A stretch of 64,000 nt of DNA from Pteria penguin. Its lineage: Eukaryota; Mollusca; Bivalvia; Pterioida; Pteriidae. The stretch spans positions 59,446,983 to 59,510,982 of the forward strand of contig CM068580.1 of assembly GCA_035048485.1 (NCBI GenBank), in the 5' to 3' direction. The position numbers and the translations under genes are program-made. Of the stretch, positions 48,735 through 60,374 are shown piece after piece. The notes beneath the pieces were generated by a model. That model saw nothing but the letters and a program-made list of their open reading frames with translations. It did not search any database and had not been told where the DNA came from. Position 1 is the first letter of the stretch. Every line of letters starts with the position of its first letter.

Positions 48735-49797
48735 AAAAAGAAAAAAGAGGAATAACTGGCTCAGTTATGTGGTAGAAGTCACCGTGGAGCTATACAATAC
48801 ATGAATATAAATAATATACTAGAACATATAACACATTACAAAAATATTTGATTGTAGTTTTACGATACCGACTTAGGACGGTCATTTAATTTGACAAAAG
48901 CCAAACAAATAGTGTGGTTAACCGGTTTACGGGCCCACCTTCCCACTCACCGTGACAGCAGAACAATCAAAGGACGTACATTTAAAAATTTATAAATAAT
49001 CCTCCATGTAAAGAACAAGGGTCAACAGGTATCGCATATTGAAAAGTCATAAAAATATAAACACGTAAGGTATTGTAAAACACATAATGGTATAAACATA
49101 TATGCGACATCAACATGATAAACCGTGCTCTGCCAGTCTGAAAGCGAGCTAAGACCCTTGATCTGTAGGAGTCCCGACTAACAGTCAGAGGGGACGAGGT
49201 TCAGGACCATGTCTCTCTTTAAAACCCAGGAAATTATATTGGTTTGGGGCCCCTCTACAATCTTATGCACATTTTATTTGACCGTTGCACGCTTACTATC
49301 AGGGCCGTGGGGATTTAAATGACGGGGCTTGTTGAAACTTTGCTCAGAGGAAACATGGTCCTGAACATTGTCCCCTCTGACTATTAGTCTGGATTCCTAC
49401 AGATCAAGGGCCTGAGCTCGCTTCCAGATCGGCAGAACGCTGTTACCTCATTTTAATGTTTTATATATTTTTGATACTATTTGTTTTTCTGCATTGTCAT
49501 ACGTGAGACACTTGTTGACCCTTGATCTCTATATGGAGTAATATCTATATTTTAAAATGTTTGTCCTTTGATTATTCTTCTGATGCGGTGAATGGGAGGG
49601 TGGGCCCGTAAACCAGTTAACCACACCAATTGATTGATTATTGTCATATCAAATGATCCTCCTAAGTCCGTATCGTAACTGCAATATAATAGAATATTTT
49701 GTGATGTCCTTATGTGTTTTTATCGTTACATTATATACTGTATAATTCCGTGGTGACTTCTGCCATACGGCTGAGTCAGTAACTTTTCTTTTTTCCT
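48735..49797. mobile_element. Complete two-armed foldback element
   Basis: The left arm (48735-49225) starts at AAAGAAAAAAGAGGAATAAC, passes GGTAGAAGTCACCGTGG, ACGATACCGACTTAGGACGG, ACCGGTTTACGGGCCCACC and CCGTGCTCTGCCAGTCTG, and ends at GACGAGGTTCAGGACCATG. The right arm (49345-49797) is its diverged inverted complement through every one of these landmarks, ending at GTAACTTTTCTTTTTTCC. The unique centre is only about 120 bases and is also found next to the arm at 12.1-12.7 kb. No coding capacity. Arms of about 450-490 bp place it among long-TIR foldback/MITE elements; the superfamily is unresolved. Confidence 0.85.
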
Positions 49798-50726
49798 TGA
49801 TTCTAACTTCGTATCTCAAATAAGACGCAATTATTGTAGATAACTATATCAAAGGTCTGTATTTTGCGATCATCCCTTAAATGGAATTCCAAAACTGTAA
49901 TATAACTCCTGTTAGCTTCTGAATAGCTGAAATAATGGATATGGATAAAAATCTATTCCATATCATCACACTTTTCGCGTAAAAAATCTTAAATGCAGTT
50001 AAATGAACTAGTGCAAAACATAGTAATAGTGTGTTATTAGAGTTCGGAGATCTACCCGGTTTCAAATGACATAATATTAAGGGCTTACTCATTAATTTCC
50101 ATGATTATCTTTTTCTATAGGAATAGACCATTAAAATGAAAATGAAAAGGAGGGGGTGTCTTATAATACTAATTGTGAAATTACCAGTTCTGCTTCTTAT
50201 TAATGTCAATAAACTGATTAAAGTAAAACTTACAGTGTAATAATTAGTCCTTCGTCAGATGTATCTTCCTGTGTTTTAGTGAAGGGAACGTACCAACTTC
50301 ATATTTGTTTTGGAACTTCTTATACGATTAAAAAGTTCTTTGTTAATTCCATATCTCTCCTTTTTTGTACATTTTGATTTAACTGCATTTCAAACGAGCT
50401 CCCCTTTTATACTTATTATGTTTTTGTACTGCTCGACCTTTTACATTCAGATTAGTGTAATTGGCAACGAATATGCACACGTACGTCTTACTATAGGAAT
50501 AACCTTTTTTTCAAGAGGATGTGCACACAAAGTTCTAGGTTTTAGCTGTATACCGAGATACCGATTTCGTGTATGTGCTTTTGAAATGAAATCTGAAGGC
50601 AAGCCAGGAGACACCCTCTACTTTTTTTCTTAATGAAGACGTGATTTTAGAGAAAAAAATCTTCTACGAGAATCTGTTTGAATAATATGATATGACGTTA
50701 CAGTCAAGATTGATATTATATATATA

Positions 50727-50727
<1 letters not shown>
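49798..50727. other. Intergenic: no gene seen
   Basis: AT-rich, no supported exon or repeat. Confidence 0.6.

Positions 50728-50823
<96 letters not shown>
50728..50823. repeat. (TA)n microsatellite
   Basis: About 46 TA dinucleotides, about 60 bases upstream of a hammerhead-like repeat. Confidence 0.98.
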
Positions 50824-50825
<2 letters not shown>

Positions 50826-50879
50826 GGGAAAATACCTTTACAACTAAGGAGAATCTCCCTCATGCATAGCTCTGTCCTT

Positions 50880-51050
50880 AGATTGATTCTTTGGTTTACT
50901 TTTTCGGTAATTTTGGTTTCAATACTGCTCTCCAAATATCTATGTATTATGAGAATTCCAAACACGAGCATCACTGAAGAGACATAAGTTGTCGAAATGC
51001 GTATCTGGTGCACAAAATTAAATGGTAGATATTTTTCTATATTTATTACA
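50880..51050 (+). repeat. Hammerhead-ribozyme-like repeat, copy at 51.0 kb
   Basis: The core CTGAAGA is at 50974-50980, stem II GACATAAGTTGTC at 50981-50993, GAAA at 50994-50997 and the stem III arm TGCGT-ATCTG-GTGCA at 50998-51012. Base 7 of the hammerhead core is free, so CTGAAGA still fits. The flanks (GATTGATTCTTTGG, TTTTCGGTAATTTTGG, GAGAATTCCAA) match the other copies. A long (TA)n lies just upstream. Confidence 0.7.
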
Positions 51051-51837
51051 TTTAACCCTCATACTGACGTTTCCAGTTTTATATTGAAGATAAAAACATC
51101 TTAAAAATATCTGTTAGATAAGATTTCATAAAAAAAATCGACGACGTGATTCGGAGAAAAGTTATATATTAATGGAGCCGTATAACATATAGTGATTTTA
51201 AATTATTAACTTCGTTGAACAATTTTATACATCGATTGTCAAACGATTGTTCAAGGTGCTCAGTTACGAAAACTATACATTCTTGATGAAGATCCTCATT
51301 TCTTGAAATATGAACATGAAGAAAACTTAATACGATATACTTAAAGGTAATGACATCATTAAAACCGAAACGAGTTTCCTTTTCGATAATTTGTCTGAAA
51401 GAAATAATCAGTTTTCTTATTGCTGTATACAATCATCCATAAAAATCATGCAACAAAGGATTTTTCAAGCTTTGCATCTCGTGTTACACTTCTTAAAGTA
51501 CCTTTTCACATATGAAAACTTCTGATCTAAAAAAGATCATAATATATAATTGCGTCCTATTAATTAAGACTAGAAAGGATTATGGATAATTTCTCCGTAA
51601 CCTAGAATAAACTGGCTTTCATAATCTGAAATTAGACGGTACTCATAAGTTTTTGTCCTTTGTTAAATCTTACAAAAATTCTAATAATATACCAAAACTT
51701 ATTAAAACGTGATTTGTACAGCTCTGATGATTGTATATGATATATTTGAATATCTATGAATGTTGGTGATTAGTTGATATTTAAAAAAAAATAAGTCTAT
51801 TTTTACGGTTTTACAGAATTTGAACATATATATGCTT
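51051..51837. other. Intergenic: no gene seen
   Basis: AT-rich, nothing recognised. Confidence 0.6.
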
Positions 51838-52735
51838 ATTAAGCCCCCTTCGAAGAAGGAGGGGCATGTTGCTTTGCTGCTGTCGGTCGGTCCGTCGTCT
51901 GTTGGTTGGTCGGTCCATTTACAGTTTCCGCTCATTATCTCTAAACCCAATAAAGATATTGAATTGATATTTCGTATACAGAGAGATCTTAAGGATATCT
52001 AGGTCATATTCAAACTTGGTTATTGTTCAATATCTTTTGTCATAGTTTTCCCCCTTGGACTTAAAAAATTTCTTAAAATTAGTAGTTTCCGCTCATAATC
52101 TCAGAAACGGATAAAAATATTGAATTGATATTTTGCATACAGATACATCTTAAAAATATCTAGGTCAAGTTTAAATTTGGTTATCGTACAATAATTTTTG
52201 TCAGAGTTATTCCCTTTGGACTAAGGAAATTTCTTAAAATTAGCAGTTTCCGCACATTATCTATGGAACCAATAAAGATATTGAATTTATATTTGATATA
52301 CTGATACACCTAAATGATATTTAGGTCAAGTTCAAATTTGGTTGTGGTTCAATAATTTTTGAGAGTCCCCCTTGGACTTAGATAATTTCTCAAAATTAGC
52401 ACTTTCCTCTCATTGTCTCAGGAACTGCTAGATATATTGAATCGATATTTGGTAAACAGATATCTAGGTCAAGATAATTAGTTATAATTAGGATACCTGT
52501 CTTTGGCATATTTATTTTGTTTAAATCTTGTGTCAATTAATATTGATGTCTAAAATTAAATGAAGACAAGTGACATATCTTTTAATCATTAAACACAAAT
52601 TTTTGAATAGAAAAATTTTGTTTCTGGGTGATCATGTTTAATAGATGACCTCTAATGTGCTCATGTGAGTTATGCCCATGTTACAAAATAACCAGGTGAG
52701 CATATGCTACGTTGGCGTTGCTCTTGTTCTTTATG
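51838..52735 (+). repeat. Dispersed repeat with internal ~161-bp tandem units
   Basis: Starts with the hairpin GCCCCCTTCGAAGAAGGAGG(GGC) and a GGTCGGTCCGTCG run. A unit beginning AGTTTCCGCTCATTATCTC recurs at 51923, 52084 and 52245 (period 161) and, shorter, near 52401. The element ends in ACCAGGTGAGCATATGCTAC, GTTGGCGTTGCTCTTG. No coding frame survives. Confidence 0.75.
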
Positions 52736-53639
52736 TTTATTTTATGAATTTATATTATTTTTCTATTTACAATTCCATATGTGTATGAACTTCACCTTAG
52801 ACTTAAATTGACTTAAAATGACTTTTATACAGATAAGAATTTGATACATTTTACAAGAATAAAGAAAATTGAAATCTAAAAAGTGATCTTTATGAACAAG
52901 TAACTTCTTAGTAGAAGTAGGGATGGTAGAAAAATTAATTTAATGCATGCCTATGTTCAACCCATTGTCAAGATATTAAATTGACAACTATGAAGTATAA
53001 GGTGCCAAACGTCATAATGGCGACATGAACTAACCAAGAAAAATCCTCTGGTCTCACTGACGCCAGAGTCCACAAAAATACTTTAACAGCCCGAAAATTT
53101 GGCTGTAAAATTGCTTGGGTAATAATTTCTGTATTATGCCGCACAATTTAATGTATGTTATCACAACTGCAGTGACAATGGTCAAATTGATTAGCGTCAT
53201 TCACCTTCCACACTCACTACAAAATGGACAAACATTTAAAACGTACAAACAATAACATCTCGGCAAGTTTACTCACAGTAAAATGCAATAATGGACAAAA
53301 GCAACTCAGAGGTTAATCATCATTAATTCTTTTCGCATACAAAATCAGCAAAACACCCCAAAAATTAAACAGAATTATAAACTCAAAAAGGCAGCAGATG
53401 TACTATCTGTATATTCTGCTGCATGTAGCTGGTAATGCTATTTGGTTACAGGTACCCTCGGTCACATCTGGTCCATTAGCAGTGACACGTACTAAGTGGC
53501 ACAAATGTACTGAGACAATGTAAAGATGATGGATAAATCCAAACCACAAGTCCAAAAATCATGAAACCATAGGACATACAAAATCAGTGAAAATGAAAAA
53601 CAAATGGAAAATAACAAAATATGTCTACTTGAAGAGCAT
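52736..53639. other. Intergenic: no gene seen
   Basis: Nothing recognised before the retroelement tail. Confidence 0.55.
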
Positions 53640-54205
53640 ATGTGAACCCCTGTGATGGAGTGAGATCAGGTGCCCGGGGAGAGTGAGCATCTCCTGCTTG
53701 CTAGCAACACCCGTCACATATACCCCGTAGAAAGAGTCAAATCGTGTGAATTCCATATGTATCTATATATGGAGAAGTCGAAGTAGGTAACCTTCTAGTA
53801 TAGAAGGTGTCAAATCTGTGTAAAGTGATCGGAATCGGTCTCAGTCCAGAATATCATTTAAAAGTCTGGATAACGAGATATCATATGGAGTAATAAGAGT
53901 CTCGTAACGACCGTAGAACTTCCTCAGTGACGATGCTAGTCTAGCACATATATAACCCTGGTTGAGCAGCTTAACTGAAAGTCGCCTAGCCCTCAGAACA
54001 AAGTCATTGTAATTTGAACATGCTCTGGAATAACGTATTAACTGAGATATGAATACGCCGTATGCGGGCGATGATGGAATGTTGCTACTTATGAAAGGAA
54101 AGTTTGTGATAGCGAAATTGAAATCGTCACGTTTGTCATAGAGTGAGGTGTTCAATTGACCATTAATGTCGAAAGACAACATAATATCTAAATATATATT
54201 GTGTA
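53640..54205 (-). pseudogene. Penelope-like reverse transcriptase remnant, copy 2, 5'-truncated, with 3' tail
   Basis: The minus-strand frame from about 54198 down to the stop at 53841 encodes only the part of the RT after the catalytic box: a YLD-like start, then YDKRDDFNFAITNFPF, SNIPSSPAYGVFISQLIRYS, RKFYGRY and a terminal SRLLNDILD before TAG. It aligns along its length with the C-terminal half of copy 1 (55925-56869) and supplies the C-terminus that copy 1 lost. Below the stop, down to about 53640, lies the shared tail (GACGGGTGTTGC, AGCAGGAGATGC, CGGGCACCTGATCTCAC). 5' truncation is typical of retroelement insertion. Just upstream a short duplicated ACACAATATATA marks the junction. Confidence 0.83.
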
Positions 54206-55424
54206 AAACTATATATTGTGTAACCAACGAACAATCAGAAATAAGTCAGATCTAAACACATTCTTGTGACAATGTGTAGCAAATAAGGTATTTTTGTTTC
54301 CTCCCAGGCTTTGGCAATTATTTTTCATGACTCAACCAGCTGTAATAGTGCATAAGCACTGTTATCAACCCCAGTGTAATATGTAAAATGTAATAACAAT
54401 TGTACTCTATTTAGATTATTACAACCGCAACGAATTTCTTTGTCACATAAAATAAAGGGTATGCTTCGTATAGCAAAAGCAAAAATTAAAAAGAAAAAAC
54501 AAAACTGAGCGATGAAAACAAAATTTGTTAGCAGGAAATGCCATAATATTAATGAATTATCGAAGACAATAACATACTGTTAGCAAATAGATGTATTATC
54601 TTTATTGCAATACACCTAGGCCTCCGACAATTATGTCGCAAGAAAATAGATAATAAAGCATAGTACGTACATCAAACAAAAGTGACAACTGCTTGCTCAT
54701 TTAATGGTAATAAATCTTGCATTATTGTAGAGATCTATTTCGTTATCCAGTATGTGACATCCAGGAAGGAAATATTAAGCTTGGGATTTCAAGTTTGTAA
54801 GATTGTAAAATCGATAATGAGAAGTAAAGATATGGTATTATTTCTTTATATGACCAGAACTGCATCCATTTGTTTGATTTTTAATGTTCAAACAAATACA
54901 TAGATTTAAAGATACATAATGTCTAATTTTATAAAATCAGAGGGACAATAAAATATATTCCTAACTTATTTTACTTATAAAAAGATATTAAACTGCAGCG
55001 ACCCCCAAACCTGATAAGAGAGAGAAAAAGAATAAAAATCGGCCTTCTGCACTAAGTGACTCGGAAAAGAAAAGAAAGAAAGAATAAGTATGATGTAAAG
55101 CATGCGAGAAGGAGAATTTGTACCACGTGCAATGCATACATTATGCAAATGAATATTTCCGAGGTCGAACGAGATGAATAAAACTCGTAAGGAAAACGTG
55201 GGTTATGTAGCGTATTTGTTCGCGATAGCTGCATTTAATACTGATGGACAATCAAAAGATACTGTACTAAACAAATTTACGATGTTACTTTAATCACAAT
55301 AGTAGACGCTACAGGAGACCATATGTACCTTTAAGGTTCAGTCCACCTGCTACTGCCAATACAAATACAAAAACGGTTCGCGACAAAACAAACAAATATC
55401 TTCTTACTGTATATAATTTAGATA
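54206..55424. other. Spacer between the two Penelope-like remnants
   Basis: AT-rich, no coding similarity to either RT copy noticed. Confidence 0.55.
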
Positions 55425-55605
55425 GATTTTTTGGTTCACTTTTCGGTCATTTTGGCTTCAACAATGCTCTTCATATTTTTATATATTTTGAGAATTCCAA
55501 TCATTCGGCCACGAGCATCACTGATGAGACATAACTTGTCGAAATGCGCATATGGTGCACAACAAAATTAAAAGGTATATATGTTCTATATTTATTGTAT
55601 CACTT
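55425..55605 (+). repeat. Hammerhead-ribozyme-like repeat, copy at 55.5 kb (terminal pseudo-repeat of the Penelope-like element)
   Basis: Positions 55521-55559 read CTGATGA, GACA-TAACT-TGTC (stem II), GAAA, then TGCGC-ATATG-GTGCA (stem III, one G-U pair). CTGATGA and GAAA are the invariant hammerhead core. The following bases are CA, so the expected U of the cleavage triplet is not present. About 100 bases upstream (GGTTCACTTTTCGGTCATTTTGG, AATTCCAATCATTC) and 30 bases downstream are shared with the copies at 13.9 and 51.0 kb. RT copy 1 begins about 320 bases downstream on the same strand. Confidence 0.7.
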
Positions 55606-55924
55606 ATTATCACCTATGGCACAAGAATCCCAAAATAACCAGTGTAAGCCTCTGCCGTCAATCATGTGTCAAAATTAGTTCGATTGTTTCACTTCTAAAC
55701 ATTTTCTGTTCAGTGCACTTATATTGTTAAATTTTTAACAGAAAGCATTTTTCAATTTCAAATTCTTTGAATCGAAGTAAATGATTTTGGAACGAAATTT
55801 TTTCATCACTTTTTAAGTTCTGATGTTACGTGACAAAATACAGACGAGCGAAATAGAATCTTACAATAGGTAATCAAAGAATTCTTTAGTTCTCTAACCA
55901 ATTTAATGACTTAATAATAATAAA

Positions 55925-56869
55925 CTTACCAAGGAACTTCTAGAGCGCTTAAAATCTCTTATTTTCAATAATGTCACTAGCATCAAATCTTTTGACTTTT
56001 CGATTCTTTATACAACCATGCCTCATCAAAAACTAAAGAACAGAATAACATCAATTATTTAAAACGCCTTCTTTAACAAAAAAGGAATTCGCAAGTATAA
56101 GTATCTCGTTTTAGGCCACAACGACGCATATTTTGTAAAGGAACAGTCTGATTCCAGCAGCAAGTATACAGAAAAAGAGATCATCCAAATGTTAGAATTT
56201 CTTATAGATAATATTTTTGTGATATTTGGTGAGAAAGTGTTCCAACAGATTGTTGGCATTCCTATGGGTACTAATTGCGCACCTCTTCTGGCCGACATAT
56301 TTTTGTACTCTTTCGAAGCAGAATTCATACAGTCTCTGCTCTCTAAATGCGATAAACAATTAGCATCTCGGTTCAGCTTTACAAACAAATACATCGATGA
56401 TGTTTTGTCGTTTAACAACCCTGTATTTGAGAATCACCTCAACATCATATATCCAAAGGAACTCGAGATAAAAGGCACTACAGAGAGCGCATCTTCTGCT
56501 TCATACCTCGATATACTCCAATCAATTAGTGACGATGGTTCATTAGTAACCTCTCTCTATGACAAACGTGACGATTTCAATTTCATTATTACCAACTTCA
56601 CTTTTCTGAGTAGCAACATACCTTCCTCTCCCACATATAGCGTCTTCATTTCACAACTTATACGTTATGCCAAGGCATACTTTAAATACGAACAGTTCGT
56701 CCTGAGAACGACGCTTCTTGCCACGAAACTACTCTCACAAGGATGTATTGTGGAACGTTTGAAATTTTCACTGAAGAAGTTCTATGGTCGTTATAGGGAT
56801 CTATTGCAATTTCAGATTGCTCTTTAAAGAATGTTAACCGATATTTTGGGACCTGACCATACGAAATAA
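55925..56869 (+). pseudogene. Penelope-like reverse transcriptase remnant, copy 1
   Basis: One continuous reading frame carries reverse-transcriptase landmarks in order: FDFSILYTTMPH (fingers, LYTxIP-type motif), YKYLVLG, VFQQIVGIPMGTNCAPLLAD (palm), the catalytic YIDD box and the downstream block YDKRDDFNF...SNIPSSPTY...LIRYAKA...KKFYGRYRDL. The frame is broken by TAA at 56060-56062 and again at 56825-56827, after which similarity to copy 2 resumes and ends at TAA 56867-56869. The RT type (LYTxIP and GxPMGTxxAP motifs) is closest to Penelope-like elements. No GIY-YIG endonuclease is seen. The hammerhead-like repeat at 55425-55605 lies upstream in the same orientation, as expected for a long terminal pseudo-repeat of such an element. 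The copy is dead as a protein. Confidence 0.85.
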
Positions 56870-57089
56870 CCATTTTAACTTTTTGACTATACTTGATTTG
56901 ACATAATACGTATATACATGTATATACAGACATTTGTTCACCTGAGTTTCCGACACCGGAATTTCAGGCAGACAGCATTTCTTGCCTTGAATGGGAAAAT
57001 TTGACTTCGTGTTCCTTTCTCCTTCGTATGTTCATGCGTGTATATTTATGTATTTACCTTCTCGACTTGAAAGGTTGTTGTATGCTCAA

Positions 57090-57180
57090 AGGTTGACTTT
57101 TGCGACGGGTGTTGCATGCAACCAAGGGGCGCTTTCTCCTCCCGGACACCTGATCTCACCTCGATTTTATTGGGGTTCGC
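57090..57180 (+). repeat. 3' tail of the Penelope-like element, copy 1
   Basis: The stretch CGACGGGTGTTGCATGCAAC through CCCGGACACCTGATCTCAC matches, in the same orientation relative to the RT, the tail after RT copy 2 (53640-53730 on the minus strand). This shared segment marks the 3' untranslated part of the family, about 220 bases beyond the last stop. Confidence 0.7.
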
Positions 57181-57399
57181 ATTTATCCGAATATGACACT
57201 AAACACGATATTGTCTCCTTTATTCCATCGAATATGAAATAGGGTTTACCTTTCGGTATTTCTTCGCTTTTTCCTTAAACAAACTTGGAGACAAGAGAAC
57301 CCAACCATAAAAGAGTGGAAAAAAGAGGAAATGACAAAAATATCCATAACACAACAGTAACAATGCCGACTTATGACGGTAAAATAACATCACTCGATG

Positions 57400-57402
<3 letters not shown>

Positions 57403-57487
<85 letters not shown>
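57403..57487. repeat. (TA)n microsatellite
   Basis: About 42 TA dinucleotides. Confidence 0.98.
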
Positions 57488-57488
<1 letters not shown>

Positions 57489-57985
57489 TTGCATTAATTT
57501 ATTACACCATATGCACATTTCGACTACTCGGATTCTCAAAGGTGGTTTGTCCCTTTCTGCCTAAATATTTGTTTTTCAATAAGACAGCATAAACCCAACG
57601 CCACGGTTTATCTTTGTACGTTAATGATCCCTATGTCAAGTGATCCGTTGGACTATTATATGAGCATGCAATTACCGACACAATACTGGAGAAACAATTT
57701 TGCAAAGGCGTATAAACAATAGTAAGTATAAATTTGATAGAGTATCACTGGTTGTCCAATAATCAGAGACCTGACAAACACTGTAAATTTGGTGGTGCTA
57801 CTTTCAGCAAAAACACCTGCAGTATCCGAAAGGAGTGAGCGTCTTTTCTTACACCAATAGCAAATGTTCTGTAGATACCTGTCGTGTTTGGTTGTATATA
57901 TAGGTAATTTGCCAGAACGGCAAAAGGACGTCACTCTATATGTTTCTGTAACATAATATCATATAGGAAGAAGGACTTCACACTT

Positions 57986-58347
57986 CAATCTGATTAAAAC
58001 CATATCTTTATTCCGCTTCTCTATTTGTCCCATTGCGTATAAAGATCTGGTGAAGCCCCGTAAGGGTTCACGTTCTGGTGACCTCTGATGATGTCTCAGT
58101 CACCGAAACCGTTATTTCCCATAGCCAATTAGTGAATCGGCTAGGCACGTGATAGTGACGCAATATGTAACAAACACTATTCATAAACGCCGTGGATGTT
58201 AATTTCATTCCTAGGATTTTGTAGGCGATCCACTGATTGGCTGAGTTCAGTTCACGAGAATGTGAACCCTTACGGGGTTTCACTAGATCTTTATATGTAA
58301 TGGAACAGATAGAGAAGCGGAATAAAGATATGGTTTTAATCAGATTG
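57986..58347. mobile_element. MITE with ~90-bp terminal inverted repeats and 8-bp target duplication
   Basis: The left end CAATCTGATTAAAACCATAT runs on through CTTTATTCCGCTTCTCTAT and AAGATCTGGTGAAGCCCCGT. The right end is its inverted complement over about 90 bp with few changes. The octamer TTCACACT flanks both sides exactly (57977-57984 and 58348-58355). An 8-bp duplication fits hAT-type (or Merlin-type) transposition. No transposase is present in 362 bp, so it depends on an enzyme encoded elsewhere. Confidence 0.9.
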
Positions 58348-58355
58348 TTCACACT

Positions 58356-59504
58356 GTTAATGTGTGTCCTTGTATTGAGAATAGAACGTCCTCAACTTCA
58401 GGCGTTCGATTTCGTAGACCCGTGTGATTATTTTATTTCTTAGTCGATTTTCCTTAGAACAGAACGCTCATAGGAGGAGCATGCTCCTGCATATCGTATA
58501 ACTGAAATAAGAACCACATAGGCAGGCTAAAATGGAATGTTCCGACTCAGGAAGGGAAAAGTAGTGACTTGACATATAAAATCGTCAGGGTTGTCAAGAG
58601 GAAGATGTTTTACTGACCATCCCTACCGATTGAGAAGAGTTAGTCTATGTATCAAGCGGAGGTGTTGCTCTCTGTCGTGTTCTTGATCTCAAGCATAACG
58701 GGATACATATGACTGAGGTAATCTGAAAGTTTGGATTATTTATGGAAGAATGTTGACAATGCATCGGTATGTGAAATTAGACTGAAACGCTATTTCTTTC
58801 CTGGAAATATATATGACAAAAAAGGAAATTGTAACAACATTCACAATTCATAAGTATCGGATCAACCTCAATGAAGGTTAATGCAAATCGCTCGAGAAAA
58901 AGGGGTCAATATAAAAACACAGGTAAGCGATAACGATACTAAAACAAAAAATTGCCAAATTTTCGAAGCAATCTGCTTCTTCTTCAGGACACACACATAC
59001 AAACACTTACATAAATATAAAAACACAAAAAGAAAGATACAAAATATATACAAAGCACTAGTCTAATAAATACTGGTTTCTTGAATTGGCTACATATAAA
59101 GCGTGTTTCTCTATGCGCTATCTAATAGGAAATGAGTCAAACACAAGCTAACAGCTTCCTTACAGGTCAAGTGGCGCCCCCTAAACGTATTTGCATTGAC
59201 CTACTGGAGGTAATTAGACTAGGTGATAAGAAGTTATAGACAGAAGGACAAAGAAAATAAGTAACAGAAATAAATGGGAGTGAAAAACAAGTAAGTGATA
59301 AAATAAGTAAGTACCAATCCAAAAAAAATACTGTCAAGACAAGTGGTAATATTGGATGGCGAGTTACATGACAAGTATAAAGACACGGATTCCTATCGTC
59401 TGTCCGTACCAAACCCTACCCAAAAATGGGCATCTCCACAAAAGATACGGTGTTTGGAACAAACAGACGCAGACTGCTCTTTCTCATAATATAGGATGCT
59501 GGTG
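58356..59504. other. Intergenic: no gene seen
   Basis: No feature recognised. The split Penelope-like element ends at its right boundary. Confidence 0.55.
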
Positions 59505-60374
59505 TCAATATTTCTTGTTCATCAAAAGGACATCTGACACTTTGTTTAGACCGCTTGGTTCTATAGTGTGAAGCATATGTTGCAAAAAGCCCTCTTTCGC
59601 CAATCGGTCATCTACTGTTCACATTGCACTATGGTCAATGGCCACAACAATTATGTCCTCCCAAGAGTGGTTGTCCATGTTAAAATGCCTGGCTACTGGC
59701 AGATGCATTTTCTTGGTTTTGATGGACGACATATGATTGTTCACTCGCATGTTCAAAGCATCTTCTGTTTCCCCAACATACTGCTTTTACATACCTTGCA
59801 TGTGATAAGGTAAACCACATTTTGGGATTTACAGGAGAGTTTATCCAAAATCTTGTACACCTTACCGGTTACAGAACTTTTGAAGGTAGATGTAGTGTCT
59901 GAGTGGGGGCACAGCTTGCAGCGTTTGTCATTGCATGTTGTGAACGAACCAATTGGTCATGGATTGTCAAGCCTTGATCTGACTACATGATCTTTAATAC
60001 TTTTAGGCTTTCTGTAGGCAACCATAGGAGGTGATGGGATGGCCTTCGCCATACGTTTGGAATTGTGGAGGGTAGGCAGGTGCTTGCGTAGGATTGTAGA
60101 TAGGCGTTGCAAAGCTGGGTGGAAGGTGATGACTTAAGGTATTCTGGGGACAGTGTCCTTAGTTTTGTATTTCAGCAAATCTGCTCTACTGGTTGACATG
60201 GCTTTGGAGATAGCTTTGTCAACGGAGTTCTTATCATACCCTCTGTGGCATAGTCTCATGTTTGAGTCCTGAACTCTTCGTCTTATACAAGTCATCAGTA
60301 GAGCATATTCGTCGTAATCTGGTGGACAAACTTTTAGGAATACCTTTGAAGACATGGGGCGGATGACAACTGTC
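59505..60374 (-). pseudogene. Penelope-like element, RT thumb, Cys linker and GIY-YIG endonuclease (3' part of the split element)
   Basis: Beyond the insertion the minus strand continues with [20 protein letters not shown], the typical Penelope RT thumb, then a frameshift into [19 protein letters not shown]. An in-frame TAA follows PRIP (near 60134), then VITFHPALQRLSTILRK, a Cys-rich linker (CNDKRCKLCPHSD) and the endonuclease: VVYLITCKVCK, a one-base frameshift, then QYVGETEDALNMRVNNH and the conserved HLPVARHFN...SWEDIIVVAIDHS. Further in-frame TGA codons lie in the linker (DNP*PIGSF) and after IDHSAM. The frame ends at 59505-59507. Together with 61957-62393 this is a single decayed element of about 1.3 kb. 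Confidence 0.9.

Noticed and set aside
50630..51013. 127-codon minus frame
   Set aside because: It runs through the TA microsatellite and the reverse strand of the ribozyme-like repeat.
55521..55559. Claim that this ribozyme copy is catalytically active
   Set aside because: The base pairing partner of A15.1 is C instead of U and stem I pairing is not evident, so activity cannot be asserted from the sequence.
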